This document shows, piece by piece, positions 29,600 to 41,300 of a stretch of 64,000 nucleotides of DNA. The stretch covers positions 36,700,470 to 36,764,469 of the forward strand of contig NC_053146.1 of the NCBI RefSeq assembly GCF_016808335.1, read 5' to 3'. The notes under the pieces were generated by a model. The model was given only the letters and a program-made list of their open reading frames with translations, searched no databases and had not been told where the DNA came from. The position numbers were made by a program, and so were the translations under genes. Position 1 is the first letter of the stretch. The number at the start of each line of letters is the position of its first letter. This DNA is from Panicum virgatum. Its lineage: Eukaryota > Streptophyta > Magnoliopsida > Poales > Poaceae.

Positions 29600-31940
29600 G
29601 GATTTTGAATTTATTTTTTTATCCTTCGAGTATCTTTTTTTAGGACCATCCTTCGAGTATTTTGCGAAATGTATTACCATGTTAAGTAGCCCCCCTTCCT
29701 CTTGATTGAAAATGCTGCTCAAATCTTGTACAACATTTGGTCGAAATGTAAGTTATGTTTGGCATTTGACATGATCTATGAGGTAAAACATTCACTAGCA
29801 ATTTCTATCATACTGTTGAAACAAGAAAACCTAAGTTATGAAAGTATTAATTATTATTGACAACCATATGAATTGATGGTCAAAAACTTTGAAATTTTTT
29901 GTCTGCATAACATTTTATGTATTGATGGTCAATATTGAGAACAATATTTTTATATTTACTCTGACAAGGATCTTAAAACATCTTTGCTTTCATATTTGAG
30001 GGGAGGTCAGCTTTTGGCCCTTTCCTTTGGTCAAAAATCATGTTAAAATTGAAACAAAGAAAATTGTCCCTTTAAAAACAAAATGTCTCACAAAAGCCGA
30101 TGAGCGACCCTAACCGGAGTCGATGTCGCCAGCTGATGTGGAAGAAAGAGAATAAGAGAGGGTGAAAATGATATATTGTGCTTTGTGTGACCAGAGCATC
30201 TAAATGTGTGCGCGCAGAGACGGTGAATCCACGAATGCCATTAAGTTTCATTTGAAATAGTTTTTAAGGCATCAATTCTTCAAATACAAGTTGTAGTATC
30301 TGAACTTATACACAAGCTCACACCATATGCATACACATACACGCATGCACACATCCAAACTGCGTTGCAAGATAGACCTACATTCAAATATATAAAGGTG
30401 CACATGTGGCTAAGAGGTATCCGAAGTTACTACTAAACTTCAAGCATGACGAGCACATCACTGTAACCATTGTGGCGCAGTCACGTGTGAGTTTTGCACG
30501 TGACTAAAAGGTATCCAAAGGTATTACTAAACTTCAAGCATGATGAGCACGCCACTCTAACTATTGTGGTGCATTCACGTGTGAGTGTCAAATCTAGCGT
30601 TTGGACGCTGAGGGACAACCTACTCACTGTTAATGTTTTCAACTAAGCTATGACTCGTTCTTAGGTTTCATTTGAAACAATTGTGCATGTAGTCTATCTC
30701 CTTATTTTTTGAAAAAAGTGCAAATTACTTTCCTCAAGTACTGTCAAAGTCTGGATAACCTCTTAACTATTTCTTATTTCGTAGTCTATTTTGGCCCCTA
30801 AAATATATGATTTGGTTCAATTCACCTCCTAACACAATTTACCTTTTTGGTTTCTCCGTACACAAGTGAAAATTTTCATTTAAGATTTCACAGGGTTACA
30901 TTGGTCGCCAGATGACGAACCTCTGCTCGCTAGGTTTCTTGACTCCAAGGTGCTACAAGGGTCGACGTGCGCACTTTTGACGTGACGGTGATGCCTCGTT
31001 GGACACATTAACCGCTTTTAATGTAGGCATTCCAACCTGCTTTTCTATTTTACGGTCGATGCAAATTACTCTATACGACTATACAGCAGGACATGACAGA
31101 CAACATATGCTCTTGCTTTGTGTGGGTTCACTACCTAGGTCAAGGACGAACACGCCTCTGTCACTCTTTTGAGTGACACACACTAGTGTTCTCAAATAGA
31201 TGTCAACTCTAGTATGTATTTTGCTTTTTCATTCCCAAACACAGTATCCTGGATTAAGCAAGTGCATAACTAATGGCTTAGATTATTACAAAAAACTGAT
31301 TGATATAAAGACTTGATTGAATACTACATGATTCAAGCAAACATTACCAACTGAGGTGCCAAACGACCTCAAGTAACATTGAATTGTAGGATTGCCTTTT
31401 AAGAATCAAAGGAAACATTATTGACACGAGGGTGACCAATGCTGATACTAGAACTTTTGTCGTTGTCCATACTCCATAGTGACAAAATTTGCATACAAGT
31501 TCATAGCAGCAGTGTGCAGTGATATTCAGAATGCGCCTTGATAAATTTCTTGCTCCAGTACATACTTTACTTGATACAGTACCATGTACGCTGCACTTCT
31601 AGTGTGTGGTGTTGCCGATGCACAGTTCTTATTACAAATACAGTACAAACTCCAACTTTCAGATTCCTCTTGTATGTCCAATACAAAGACAGTTCTCATG
31701 TGGAGAGGATATGCTCCCCAACATATAGGACAACAAATACTAATACCTAACTCTTTATTATAATAATATGATCAATTGTTTTACCCAGCTTTCTGAATAT
31801 GATTGATTATCATTTTAAGAATAAAGTTACTTTTGTCCAAATTATGCAGCTGCAGTTGCATGTTATCAGCATGAGCTCCTATCAGATATGAAATTAGATT
31901 ATAATGTGTACATATTAAATGAAACTTTGTTAGATAATAG
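29600..31940. other. Spacer between the duplicated CRF genes
   Basis: AT-rich and gene-free. A 90-bp-scale tandem pair sits at about 30405-30595 (CTAAACTTCAAGCATGAYGAGCAC in each copy), and 30262-30300 resembles the SINE tail at 13930-13950 (GTAGTATCTGAACT), so an old SINE-derived repeat may lie here. No RNA gene is seen. Confidence 0.4.
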
Positions 31941-32134
31941 TAAACTGACGAGTTAATCTAGGAACTGTACAATTCCTAACAAAATTTAGAGGTTAATTAC
32001 CTCCATGGATAGATGACCTGAATTCGTTATTGTACTCAGAATCTCAGACAACTTAGAAAACTAGAATAGCAGCTTTTCACTGAATAGGACACAATCAGGT
32101 GTGGGTTTCAGTATAACACATCTCTGACACGCCC

Positions 32135-32974
32135 TCAAAGGACCTGAAGCTCATGTTCGATTGTATCAAAGTCAAACCCACTCCAATCAAGCTCTGCATC
32201 CAGATTGAATGCCGGGTCTTTCATTGGAAGAGGCAGGTGGCTAATGTTAGCCAGGCCAATATAGTCTTCATCGAGAGGCTTGTGTGTTGCTCCGATAAAA
32301 TCACTGATTGGAAAGGCATCTTCAATCCTAGTGAAATCATCATGTGGAAGTTCATTGGCTAGGCTGATAGAATCACTGACAGAAATCTCATCTATCCGTC
32401 CTAGCAAGACATCCATTGAAATCTCCTTAGGTGTGGAGAAGTTTAGTAATACTTCATCCAGAGGCTCAGGGTCTATCTCCATGAACACTCCCTTCTGCAC
32501 TTGTACTGTCTGCTCACAGCCAGATGAAGATACACAAGACACCGAGGATGAGCTTGACATATCTGCATGTTCTGATACAAACTGTTGAGCTTTTATGGCT
32601 AACAGCTCTTCACGGATCTGGTTTGCATATGCCTGATATGCTGCAGCAGCAGCCTCCTCAGAGTCATATGAGCCGATCGACTTCCGGGTTTTTTTCACAG
32701 GATCGCGGATCTCAGCTGCCCATCGACCCCAGGGCCGCTTGCGCACACCACAAAACCTACTTGATTTCTCCTTCTTCTTTGAAACCTCTAGATCCTTTGT
32801 TCCACATGGCACAAGGGTCTTCACACATTTAGAGGTCTTCGAGTTATTCACTGGAATCAGCACCTCTCTTACCATTTTCTTTACCTTGGTGTTCTGGCCT
32901 TCTTCATCACCAGAAGAGTCCGTAGCATCAGGATCAGAGCAGAAAATGCGGACCTTCTTCATGCAAGGCATCAT
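32135..32974 (-). CDS. CRF-type AP2/ERF transcription factor (copy 2)
   Basis: 279 aa from the first of two adjacent ATGs at 32974 (MMPCMKKV). The CRF domain reads [19 protein letters not shown]. The AP2 domain (about 73-123) keeps [17 protein letters not shown], the DNA-contacting part, but has SIGSY where WLGTF is usual. The C-terminal half is acidic and shares [25 protein letters not shown] and [13 protein letters not shown] with copy 1. The pair is in the same orientation about 5.4 kb apart. Copy 2 is the more canonical and so probably kept the ancestral DNA-binding role. CRFs act downstream of cytokinin signalling in the nucleus; the target genes of this one are unknown. A splice acceptor (TTGCAG) near 33004 marks a leader intron. 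Confidence 0.9.
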   Translation of the reverse strand: MMPCMKKVRIFCSDPDATDSSGDEEGQNTKVKKMVREVLIPVNNSKTSKCVKTLVPCGTKDLEVSKKKEKSSRFCGVRKRPWGRWAAEIRDPVKKTRKSIGSYDSEEAAAAAYQAYANQIREELLAIKAQQFVSEHADMSSSSSVSCVSSSGCEQTVQVQKGVFMEIDPEPLDEVLLNFSTPKEISMDVLLGRIDEISVSDSISLANELPHDDFTRIEDAFPISDFIGATHKPLDEDYIGLANISHLPLPMKDPAFNLDAELDWSGFDFDTIEHELQVL

Positions 32975-33002
32975 CTTGTAGCACAACTTTCAGATCGCCT
33001 TA

Positions 33003-34850
33003 ACTGCAATGTGCAGACATAGTGTTATTCATTCATAAATCGTGCAAAATACAAGGCTACAATTTCACAAATGAGGAAAATGATAGATATCTATGTACCA
33101 AGTAAATGTTCAGACAAAACTGGGATAAAGACTCCTGGTCTGTGCAACAAATGCAGCACATAATCTTCCGAATCAGCAGGATTCTCTCACGCTTCAGATC
33201 AAAACTGAAGGAAAGAATATTTGATTCCTTCCTTGAACAGAACTCAGAAATTGGAAATCTGGCTGACTGATTGAACTTAAAGAGGGAGGCGTGCTGAAGT
33301 CAATCCACAGAAACCAAACCTGATTGCATAAAGATCAGACAAGGTTGTAAGATGAGACCCTTCAAAATTCCAAAAGGGGAAATCTTTAACAGTAAAAACA
33401 ACACCTACTCGTTAATATATTTTTCAAGGTACATATGTCCTTGTAGTTTAAAACTTACCTACACTTATTGTGATATGGGGGACTCCTAAACATTTACTGC
33501 CTCAGGTGCAGCAAAGTAGGAAGAAAGGGTCTAAATGAAGAAATCCAGAGTACTTCACCCTAAATCCAAATCTGAAACATTATACATTACAATAGGAAAC
33601 TTTCCAAATTCATATAGACCAAACTAACATGCAAACAAGAATAGGTAACTGACACATTACGGATCAAATAGATATGAATATCTAACCTAGTGAGATGACT
33701 TCTATGCACATTGAAGCGGAAGATCAGTTTTAATGCGGCCCAACATCGAAATCTGGTCAACATACTGCGTAAATTGGTTGTCTCCAACTTTGGTAATGTA
33801 CAAAATTAATTTACATACTAAAGAAGCACAAAGTTATTCCATGACACGGAAATAATTTATCAACTGAATCATGGCAAGCTGCATATTTATATTTACAACC
33901 GGAAGATGACAAGATGACATTGGTTCTTTTTTTTGTGTGTGTGTGTGGGGGGGGGGGGGGGGGGGCAGGAAAACTTGTCGCTTACATTAAATAAACACAA
34001 GAAGCCAAGGCTGTTAAGTTATTACTGTATTATCAAAGAGCACAACACCAGTACTAGGAGCATATTGTACTGAAACAGAGCAGGAAATTTTGGTGTTAGC
34101 CAACCAATCCCGTAGGAAAATAAACTTACCGCGAGATGCTAAAGCGAAACCTGTAGCCTCTAGCGCCCCTCTGCCAAGGATGGAGGAGAAGGGAGCGATT
34201 CGCGGCTGATGATGTCGGGAGCTCAGAACCATGGAGCAGCAGCAGAGCAGTCGACATAAATCAACGGCGCTCGCGTGGCGTGCAGCGACGAGGGCTCCTG
34301 CACTCCTGCTTGCTGGTTCTATTCACATCAGAAACACCAGCACCAGGAACGGGTGAGAAGAGATCAGATGAGAATGAAACAGGAAACAACAAAGCTTGCA
34401 TCTTTATTTTTTCCCCCAAGGATGGAAAGAAAAAGAAGATTAGATTAGCACCAGTGTAATGCCCCAAGAAAAGGAAAAAAAAGAACAGAACGAAACTGCG
34501 GAGGGAAGAGGTGGGCGATTCGACGTGGCACACTGGTTACTTACACGAGCTTGGGTGCCACAGCGATCTCCGAAGCCCAAACCAGGGGACTGGACTGCGT
34601 AAAAGCGGTGTAGCAGCGGGAATGGGGGCGAGCTGCACGGAATCCGGAGATCGGATCGAACCAGCGCGGGCAGCGGAGAGATTTGCGGGTCTCTTCAGTT
34701 TTCCTTTGGGGGAGGGGTGGGAACTGGAAGGGGTGGGAACTGGAAGGGGTGGGTGAGAGAGGGTGTGGGGTTTAATGGTGGGCTTTCCGGCGGAAGAGCA
34801 GGGGATGGGGAGATGAGGAGTGGAGCAAGGAGACGAACGTGTGACGTGAT
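33003..34850 (-). promoter_or_regulatory. 5' leader, leader intron and promoter of CRF copy 2
   Basis: A leader exon ends at 34130 with donor CGCG|GTAAGTTT, and the acceptor before the coding exon is at about 33004. The leader matches the copy 1 leader over long stretches (GGGAGCTCAGAACCATGGAGC, GCGACATAAATCAAC-like, GGGCTNCTGCACTCCTGC). A G run at 33948-33965 follows a GT repeat within the intron. TTAAACCCC near 34772 is a possible TATA-like site, equivalent to that of copy 1. Confidence 0.55.
34014..34232 (-). CDS. Upstream ORF in the CRF copy 2 leader
   Basis: Begins MVLSSRHHQ and continues with APFSSILG, matching the copy 1 upstream ORF. Copy 1 stops right after LG, whereas here the frame stays open (GRGALEATG) and crosses the donor at 34130. 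Its true end therefore depends on the spliced mRNA, and the coordinates give the unspliced frame. The strong CCATGG context is kept. Two independent copies keeping the same peptide start is the evidence; they are paralogs, so recent common origin is the alternative explanation. Confidence 0.4.
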   Translation of the reverse strand: MVLSSRHHQPRIAPFSSILGRGALEATGFALASRGKFIFLRDWLANTKISCSVSVQYAPSTGVVLFDNTVIT

Positions 34851-35409
34851 GGCACATGTATATGAGGGCCGCGGATGCGGAAAATCGTAGGAGGTACGGC
34901 ATCCTGTGTACCCCCGGATTCATCTGCTATTATCGATCCAATTGTAGCTGGGGTGGATTATGAGTAATTTTTTCCCTAAGCATAGTATTCAGATTTTGCA
35001 TTACCATTTGAACTATAGTCAAAGTTCAGGTAAAAATTCAAAATATTTTTTTAAAAAATATATACTCTCCTGTATTAATTTGAAAAATATATACCCTCCT
35101 CTATTGATCAACTAGTGTGAGCAAGATTCCATTTCCCTACAAAAGGCACAATCAAGTCTAATGATGAACTTGCTCGTTCCTTGGGACAACACAATAATCA
35201 AACAATCGCGTGTTCATAGTTCATGTTGGAACGTAGTTATCAAAAACATATCGTTGATGATGACTCTTATGTGCAGATAAAAATAATACATATTTACTTC
35301 CTAATAACCAGACTGACTAAGAGATGATGATGTGTAATTAGTTCGAAGTTTAGTGGCGGGGTGCTAGGATGATGGTAAAAGCATGCACACCATCACCAGG
35401 AACATTCTA
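34851..35409. other. Intergenic, nothing recognised
   Basis: AT-rich. A short doublet, TATATACTCTCCT and TATATACCCTCCT (35060-35100), is the only repeat noted. Confidence 0.45.
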
Positions 35410-35703
35410 CTCCCTCCGTTCTCGATTACAAGGCGTGCGCCGGTTTTCTGCTTTTCCGTATATGTAAGGCGCCGGCGTCTCGCTACTCCAGATCTCTGCA
35501 CCCGCTACCTCATTAATTTGCAGAATCAATTGGCCCATGGAAAACCAACAGCTCACCAATGCATGCCGCCATGCAGAATGATGCCGTGTCTGTTTTGGCT
35601 GCTATTCTCTGATGATGCAGCATTTAAAACTAGCGTATGCGGCCGATCTCTCTTGGTCCCTGCGCTTCACTGCCGCGCGCCTTAGAATCGGGAAAAGAGG
35701 GAG
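35410..35703. mobile_element. Stowaway-type MITE
   Basis: The left end is CTCCCTCCGTTCTCGATT and the right end in reverse is CTCCCTCTTTTCCCGATT; the next bases ACAAGGCGYGCG are paired with CGCGCGCCTTAG. TA flanks both sides (35408-35409 and 35704-35705). Confidence 0.82.
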
Positions 35704-35755
35704 TAAGTAACAAAGTAGAGACATTTGGCTTGAGATTTGAACATAAGATGATTGA

Positions 35756-35982
35756 CTCCATCCGTCCCTAAATGACTATCATCATTGTTGTGCGTGTCAT
35801 AAGTTTAAATCAATTTGTTAAATATACGTACAACGTTTATATCTCCAATAATTTATTAAAAAACTAGATTTAAATATCTTTCAAATGATACTACCATAAA
35901 TATTATTATTTTTTAATATATATTTATTCAAAAAGTTGTTTCTTGGAAAACGAATACGACAAATATCTAGGGACGGAGGGAG
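35756..35982. mobile_element. Stowaway-type MITE
   Basis: The left end is CTCCATCCGTCCCTAAAT and the right end in reverse is CTCCCTCCGTCCCTAGAT. The right TA is present (35983-35984); the left one reads GA and is probably mutated. It lies only 52 bp from the previous MITE. Confidence 0.78.
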
Positions 35983-36241
35983 TACATTGTGGTCAAATTT
36001 GTTTGGTGATTGAAAATTGTATCAATAGATTCATATTTCACGTATAAAAAAGAAACAACATTATAAATCCTAATAGGCCTTATACAAATGAACCGGGAGG
36101 AGTAGTGTGCGTGGTAATTAGTTGCAGCTGGAGCCACGCACGGAGCCGCAACTGCTCGCAGGGTGCACGTGAGAATAAAGCTGGAGGCCACACCACACCA
36201 CGACGCCATCGCTAGAGACGACACCACACGAGACGAGAGCG

Positions 36242-36358
36242 ATTCGTTCGGCTGATCTGATGTACCACTCGGCTTGGACTATTTTGACTTATTTTTTCTC
36301 ACATAATATTATTTATTTTACCAGTCGAGTACTGTTCATTCTATCAGCCGAACAGCCT
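36242..36358. mobile_element. Short MITE with GTTCGGCTGAT termini
   Basis: GTTCGGCTGAT at the left is matched by ATCAGCCGAAC at the right, an 11-bp perfect inverted repeat, around an AT-rich core with TCACATAATATTATTTATTTTA. The outer bases are imperfect and no clear target duplication is seen. It groups with the elements at 3544, 4158 and 7682. Confidence 0.6.
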
Positions 36359-36872
36359 CAGCGAGCGTGTCGCTCGCTCGATTGGCGTCACGCCAGCCGT
36401 AGGAGCAGCAGCACCCATCGAGTGCGTGCGTGACCATCACGCATGCGGGCCCCACCCAACCCCCGAGGTCCTCGAACCGACCCGCGCGCCGCCACTTCGG
36501 TCTGCATCCGAGCGGTTGGAGTCCCTGTCCACGGGCCTCGATCCTCCCGCAGACGGCAGACTGGAGTCGCTGCTGCGTCGTGGGCCTCCCGTGGGTTTCT
36601 TGGTCTCCAAGTAGCCTGGATTCCGGTGGGGCCCACCCTGCGCCGCTTCCCCAGGTGCCGGCACCCAGCATTCTGCTCCAATTTACGAGGCGAGGCGTCA
36701 CCGGTCACCTGCCCAGCGGAAGCATAACGCGCAAGAAACGCAATTTTTTTACTTTGTTTGGCGCGAGGAGTTTCAAAATTCTGGAACAGTAGCAAGCAAG
36801 ATCTCGGAGAATCCTTATCACGTCATAGTATACGCGGCAGCACTTATACTTCAGATTGATTCTGCATGCGGG
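36359..36872. other. GC-rich intergenic stretch, no gene called
   Basis: Four or five overlapping ORFs of 60-200 codons occur in different frames on both strands, a composition effect. None has a recognisable domain. Confidence 0.45.
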
Positions 36873-37619
36873 CAACGGCGGAGCTAGCCGAAATGTTAGC
36901 TGCGGCAGACTCGCACGACGAACATAATATAAGTGCCAATTTAAATGAAATATAGGGACGATTTTACCTCTTGTCACCAATTTTTTTCTTGCCAATTGGA
37001 AGATAGGGGCGATCTGGGGCGCCTCGCCCACGCCCAACGCCGACACCGGCCGGAACCGTGCTCTGCTCCTCAGCGTCAGGCGGGTCGGCGCCGCCCCTCT
37101 TCCACGGAAGCGCCTAGCGGCGGCGGCGGCATCCACGCCACTCCCAGGGGCGCCGGTGCTTCCCAGCTGTCCCGGCCCTCCTCCTCCATGAAATCCCCCA
37201 TTGCCCACGGGATGGCGACAATGGTCGCGGGCTGGTGGGCGGCGGCTAGGGTTTCGGTGGGCGCCGGTTAGGGGTGGACACAAATGGGACGGGGTCAGAG
37301 GCAACACAGAGCGAGCGAGTTAGCGAGAAGGAGGAAACGATGGCGGTGGATGTTTTGGTTTGCTGTTGGGCCTATGTTATTTGGGTCATGGGCCTTTTCC
37401 ACTTAACCACTCCACTAGCGATGGCCCAAGTCGGCCTTCTTTTTCCTTCTTCCCCCTCCGACCTCCTGCTCGTCAGAACGCCGCCGCCACTCGCTTCTCC
37501 GACCTCCTACTCGCCGTCGCCCGACTAAAAACTCCATGGGGAGTGGATATCTGCTCAGGTAGTAGCTGGGGCAGCTGCCCCACCCTGCTGTATGGGTGGC
37601 TTCGCCATCGCATATGGGT
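36873..37619. mobile_element. Probable hAT-like non-autonomous element, about 747 bp
   Basis: The left end CAACGGCGGAGCTAGC and the right end in reverse CGATGGCGAAGCCAC are imperfect family termini. The flanks CATGCGGG (36865-36872) and CATATGGG (37620-37627) match at 6 of 8 positions. The interior is GC-rich (37010-37280), similar in character to the 83-944 element. The call is weaker than for the other members because both termini and the duplication are eroded. Confidence 0.5.
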
Positions 37620-37740
37620 GTTATATTTCAAAAATCAAAGATTTTTTAGAGAAAAACAATAGTCTAGTGAATCTTAAGCAATTTGTTAAGCTAATTGTTT
37701 TAGAAATAATAAAGTTTAAAACTTGAATATAAATGTTCCC

Positions 37741-37950
37741 GAAAAATTAGTGAAAACAATACACATGCATATGCAACAAGGTACTACATTCAAAGTGTTA
37801 AATAGACTCGTCATACAAGTTTTTATCCAACCTCACACCAGTTATGAAAAATTAGTGAAAACAATACACATGCATATGCAACAAGGTACTACATTCAAAG
37901 TGTTAAATAGACTCGTCATACAAGTTTTTATCCAACCTCACACCAGTTTA
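37741..37950 (+). repeat. Perfect tandem duplication of 105 bp
   Basis: Two adjacent copies (37741-37845 and 37846-37950) begin GAAAAATTAGTGAAAACAAT and show no difference that I can see. The period is a multiple of three, so a short ORF reads through both, but it has no known domain. Perfect identity in AT-rich, unconstrained sequence implies a very recent event. Confidence 0.93.
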
Positions 37951-38399
37951 GATGCAGGGCTAGGCGATATAAACCGAGGCCCAATACGAAATTTTAAAGT
38001 GGGGTCTACTAGGCTAGCATAATAGAATTGAAATATTGTTGGGTATTTTAACGATGTGAATAAATCCGCAAGCGTACGGATACCGTCGCAGCTTTCACCC
38101 GTGAGAATTCAGGGTGTCGTATCCATAGGAAACGTGTGTGCACTAACCCCTAACTTAATTAATCCAAGGACACACCAGAATTGAGTGGCGAGAATGGAGA
38201 GGATTCCTGCGGTAGCACTAAAGATGAATTCAAGGTGGCTAGCGAAGGAAGGGACCAAGGAAGGAATTCGTAGCCCAGAACCTTAAGCAGGAGCTCATAA
38301 CTACTACGAATGGAAAGATTCCAGCTATTGAAGCTTAAAAGAATAGAAGAAAAAGATAGAGAGGTTCAAGTTGATGGAATCCAAATCTTATGCTGATTC

Positions 38400-41300
38400 T
38401 GGTGATGTTGACATATTTTCACATATATCATATTCTATTTGATCGATATACCAATTCCTAAAAAAGAAGAAGATAGTGTTAACCAGTTGGAATGTCATGA
38501 AAGCACTTACTTCCGAGACAGCCTGTCCTCGGTTATTTCATTATCAAAAGCAAGTATTGGTTTTAGCCGAAACATGCGCATATTCACTTTGAGCACAGCC
38601 ACCCGAAGAGGATTCGAAGAACAATTGCTATTTCATTCCTTTGGCTAGGAATCGTAGGTATTGGCGTACGTATATTTGCTCGTGTCTCGTAGGAAAGTCT
38701 ATCGATGAACGGAAGCACCCCCGCGTAAACCCCCTTGAGGTGATGTCTGGTAGTTTAATGTCAAGAGTAGTATACCAACCTATTTGAAAAACAATACAAG
38801 CCTTTCGAGACAGTAACCAGGTCAACTTTGTTGCAGCAGTGCCAAGGATTGCAATTTAGCTCTTTGCTTTTCAGTTGAGAGCGAAGCCCTGTAGTAAATA
38901 CCTCCGGAAAGTCAAAATCTCATATCCTAAATGCCTTCTTTATTTTACATAAAGGGAGAAGGATCTGATAAAAGGCGAAGATAAAAGGCGGATTCTATTG
39001 ATTTTCCCAGCATTTCCTCAACCAATGGTGTTCCCATGAGGTGGTATACCAATATGGAATTTGTTTCATTCGCTATCGCTATCCCGGGGCCGTGCCTTGT
39101 AGGAAAGGATCGCTTGCTATAGGTAACCCGTTAATTCGTAAAACATATGTTTCATACGATATTATGTTTTGTATGTTTCGTAGGAAGCTGAATCCCGGTA
39201 TTCGTATAGGAATAGGTGTCTTCGGCCAATCAATTGGAGCCGAATCCCGTAGAGGAATCTGTTTTCGTAGCAAGGAAGGAGCCGTAAGCTAGGTAGCTGT
39301 TCTTGGGATTTCCATTCTTGGGATTACCGGTGCCCAGGAAAGAATGGATGAAGCAATGCCGGTACTAAATTGATCAAACATGATGATGATCTGCTACCCA
39401 CCTACTCTAATAGAAGCACTACAGGGGTATCAACTATTGAAACAAATGCTCAAACCAACTATTCAAATAGCAGGCTTTATCTTTTAAAACAAGCAGGATT
39501 CCAGGAATTGGGAAGAAGAGAAGGTGCAGAAGAAGAGAGGGAATCTAGATCAAAGAGAAAGTAGGGAAGTGTTGCTCGGCATGCTTTACCAAACAAGTAG
39601 TGGAGTCCGCCCCTATTCAGAAAGCCAGGTAAGAAAGGTGGTGTATCAAGGAGTTACGGTTGGAAAGCAAGAACTGAAAATAGTTCAATCCAGTTCTTCT
39701 GATGATAGGAATCTTCCCTTTATTAGGTGGCTATAGCATAACAAAACAAGTAGGTTGAGTAGTTTTCAAGAATAGGTTTGAAAGTAGTATTTTGGAATAG
39801 GTCAAGTTGGCTTGTTAGGAATAGGTAAAGTATATCAGTTATGGTCAAAAAGTATAGATGCACCGAAGTTGTCTAGTTGTTGGAAAGGGATAGCTGGAAT
39901 TCCCTGTAGTCAACATTCTAATAGTATCCAAGGGATAGCCGAGATAGAAAGAAGTAACCGCTAAACTAGTTTTTTTGACAAGAGGTATGCGTATTGAATA
40001 AGAAGTATAGGCTTTTTCTTGCTAGTAGAAAGATTTATACGGTGGTAAGCGAATAGGGGTGTAGACCTTTGTGAGTATGTATTTACTAGAGGACAGGTAA
40101 GTCACAAGGTATTCCTTGAAAAGCAAATAATAGAAATGAACGAGAGTGTGGAGAAGATACTAGGTTAAGTGCATAAAGGGGTAGCCGGGGCGGCCTGTAT
40201 AGCATGGTCTAGGGTTGTGAGAGACAGAAAGAAGAGATCGGTCATCAAGAAAAGGCATAGGACTAGAAAGAAGTCATAGGCAACTCACAGATACGCACGA
40301 ATAGCTAGTAAAGAACGCGGAGCTCCTATTCTATTCAGGCAACCTTGGCAGCTTTGCAAGCTCTTCGCAACAGGCTCCAGGGATGCAATAATGGTGATGG
40401 TGGCATTCCATGGATTCATGAAGAGAAGCTGACATACCCTGTAATTGATGCTTTCCAAACTGATGAAGAACGAGGCGTAGGAATGCTATGAAAATTTCCA
40501 ACCAAACATGAAATTTTATCCACGCACTCTTATTCTTATCCAGGTTTTATTCTTATGGTTGGATTCTGACAAAATGACTACTTACAACTCTCAGACCTAT
40601 TGTTGAATGAATGACAAACCAACGCTCATAACATTATTATGGTTTCTTCTACTCCAGCACAATTATACCATCGATTATTGTACTGGGGCTTCTTGTAGTT
40701 ATCGGACATTTCCTTTTCGATCCTTACTTACTACCATGTCCTGCAGTTTGAACACGAAACCATTCCTGACTTGATCTAGGTGATTTTTGGGAAGGACTCC
40801 GCATTCTCCCACAAAAGGCCAGGCCTTGAGTTTCTAGCCGACTCATATAAGTGAGGGTGTAAATTGAGGTGACGTATCTTTCTCTCTGATGTTCTCTGTG
40901 GTCTCAAAGGATGATCAGTCAGATAGCGACATTGGTAAATAAAAAGAAGAAGTTTACACACCGGGTGCATAATTCAGTGCCACTAATTAGCGACTTTTTT
41001 ATTGGCCCTTTACCTACACCATGTAGACCGTAGGATTATATTACACAGAATCCCATTGGCGAGGACAGCTAAGTTATTCAAGAAACTTTGAATACCAACT
41101 CCAAACAAGCAACGGATTGAGCAACTAGCGCAAAAGCCGTTGTGCTAACGCGCATCCTTTTGCTTGGATTCAAAAAGAAAAAGAAGGTTGATTGGAACTG
41201 AAAAGAACAAACAGGCAGGCATGCTTTCAATCTTTTAGAATTTGAAAAATGCACTTGTCAAGAGTACTCTAACAATCGACGTCTCCCATCTTCTCAGGAT

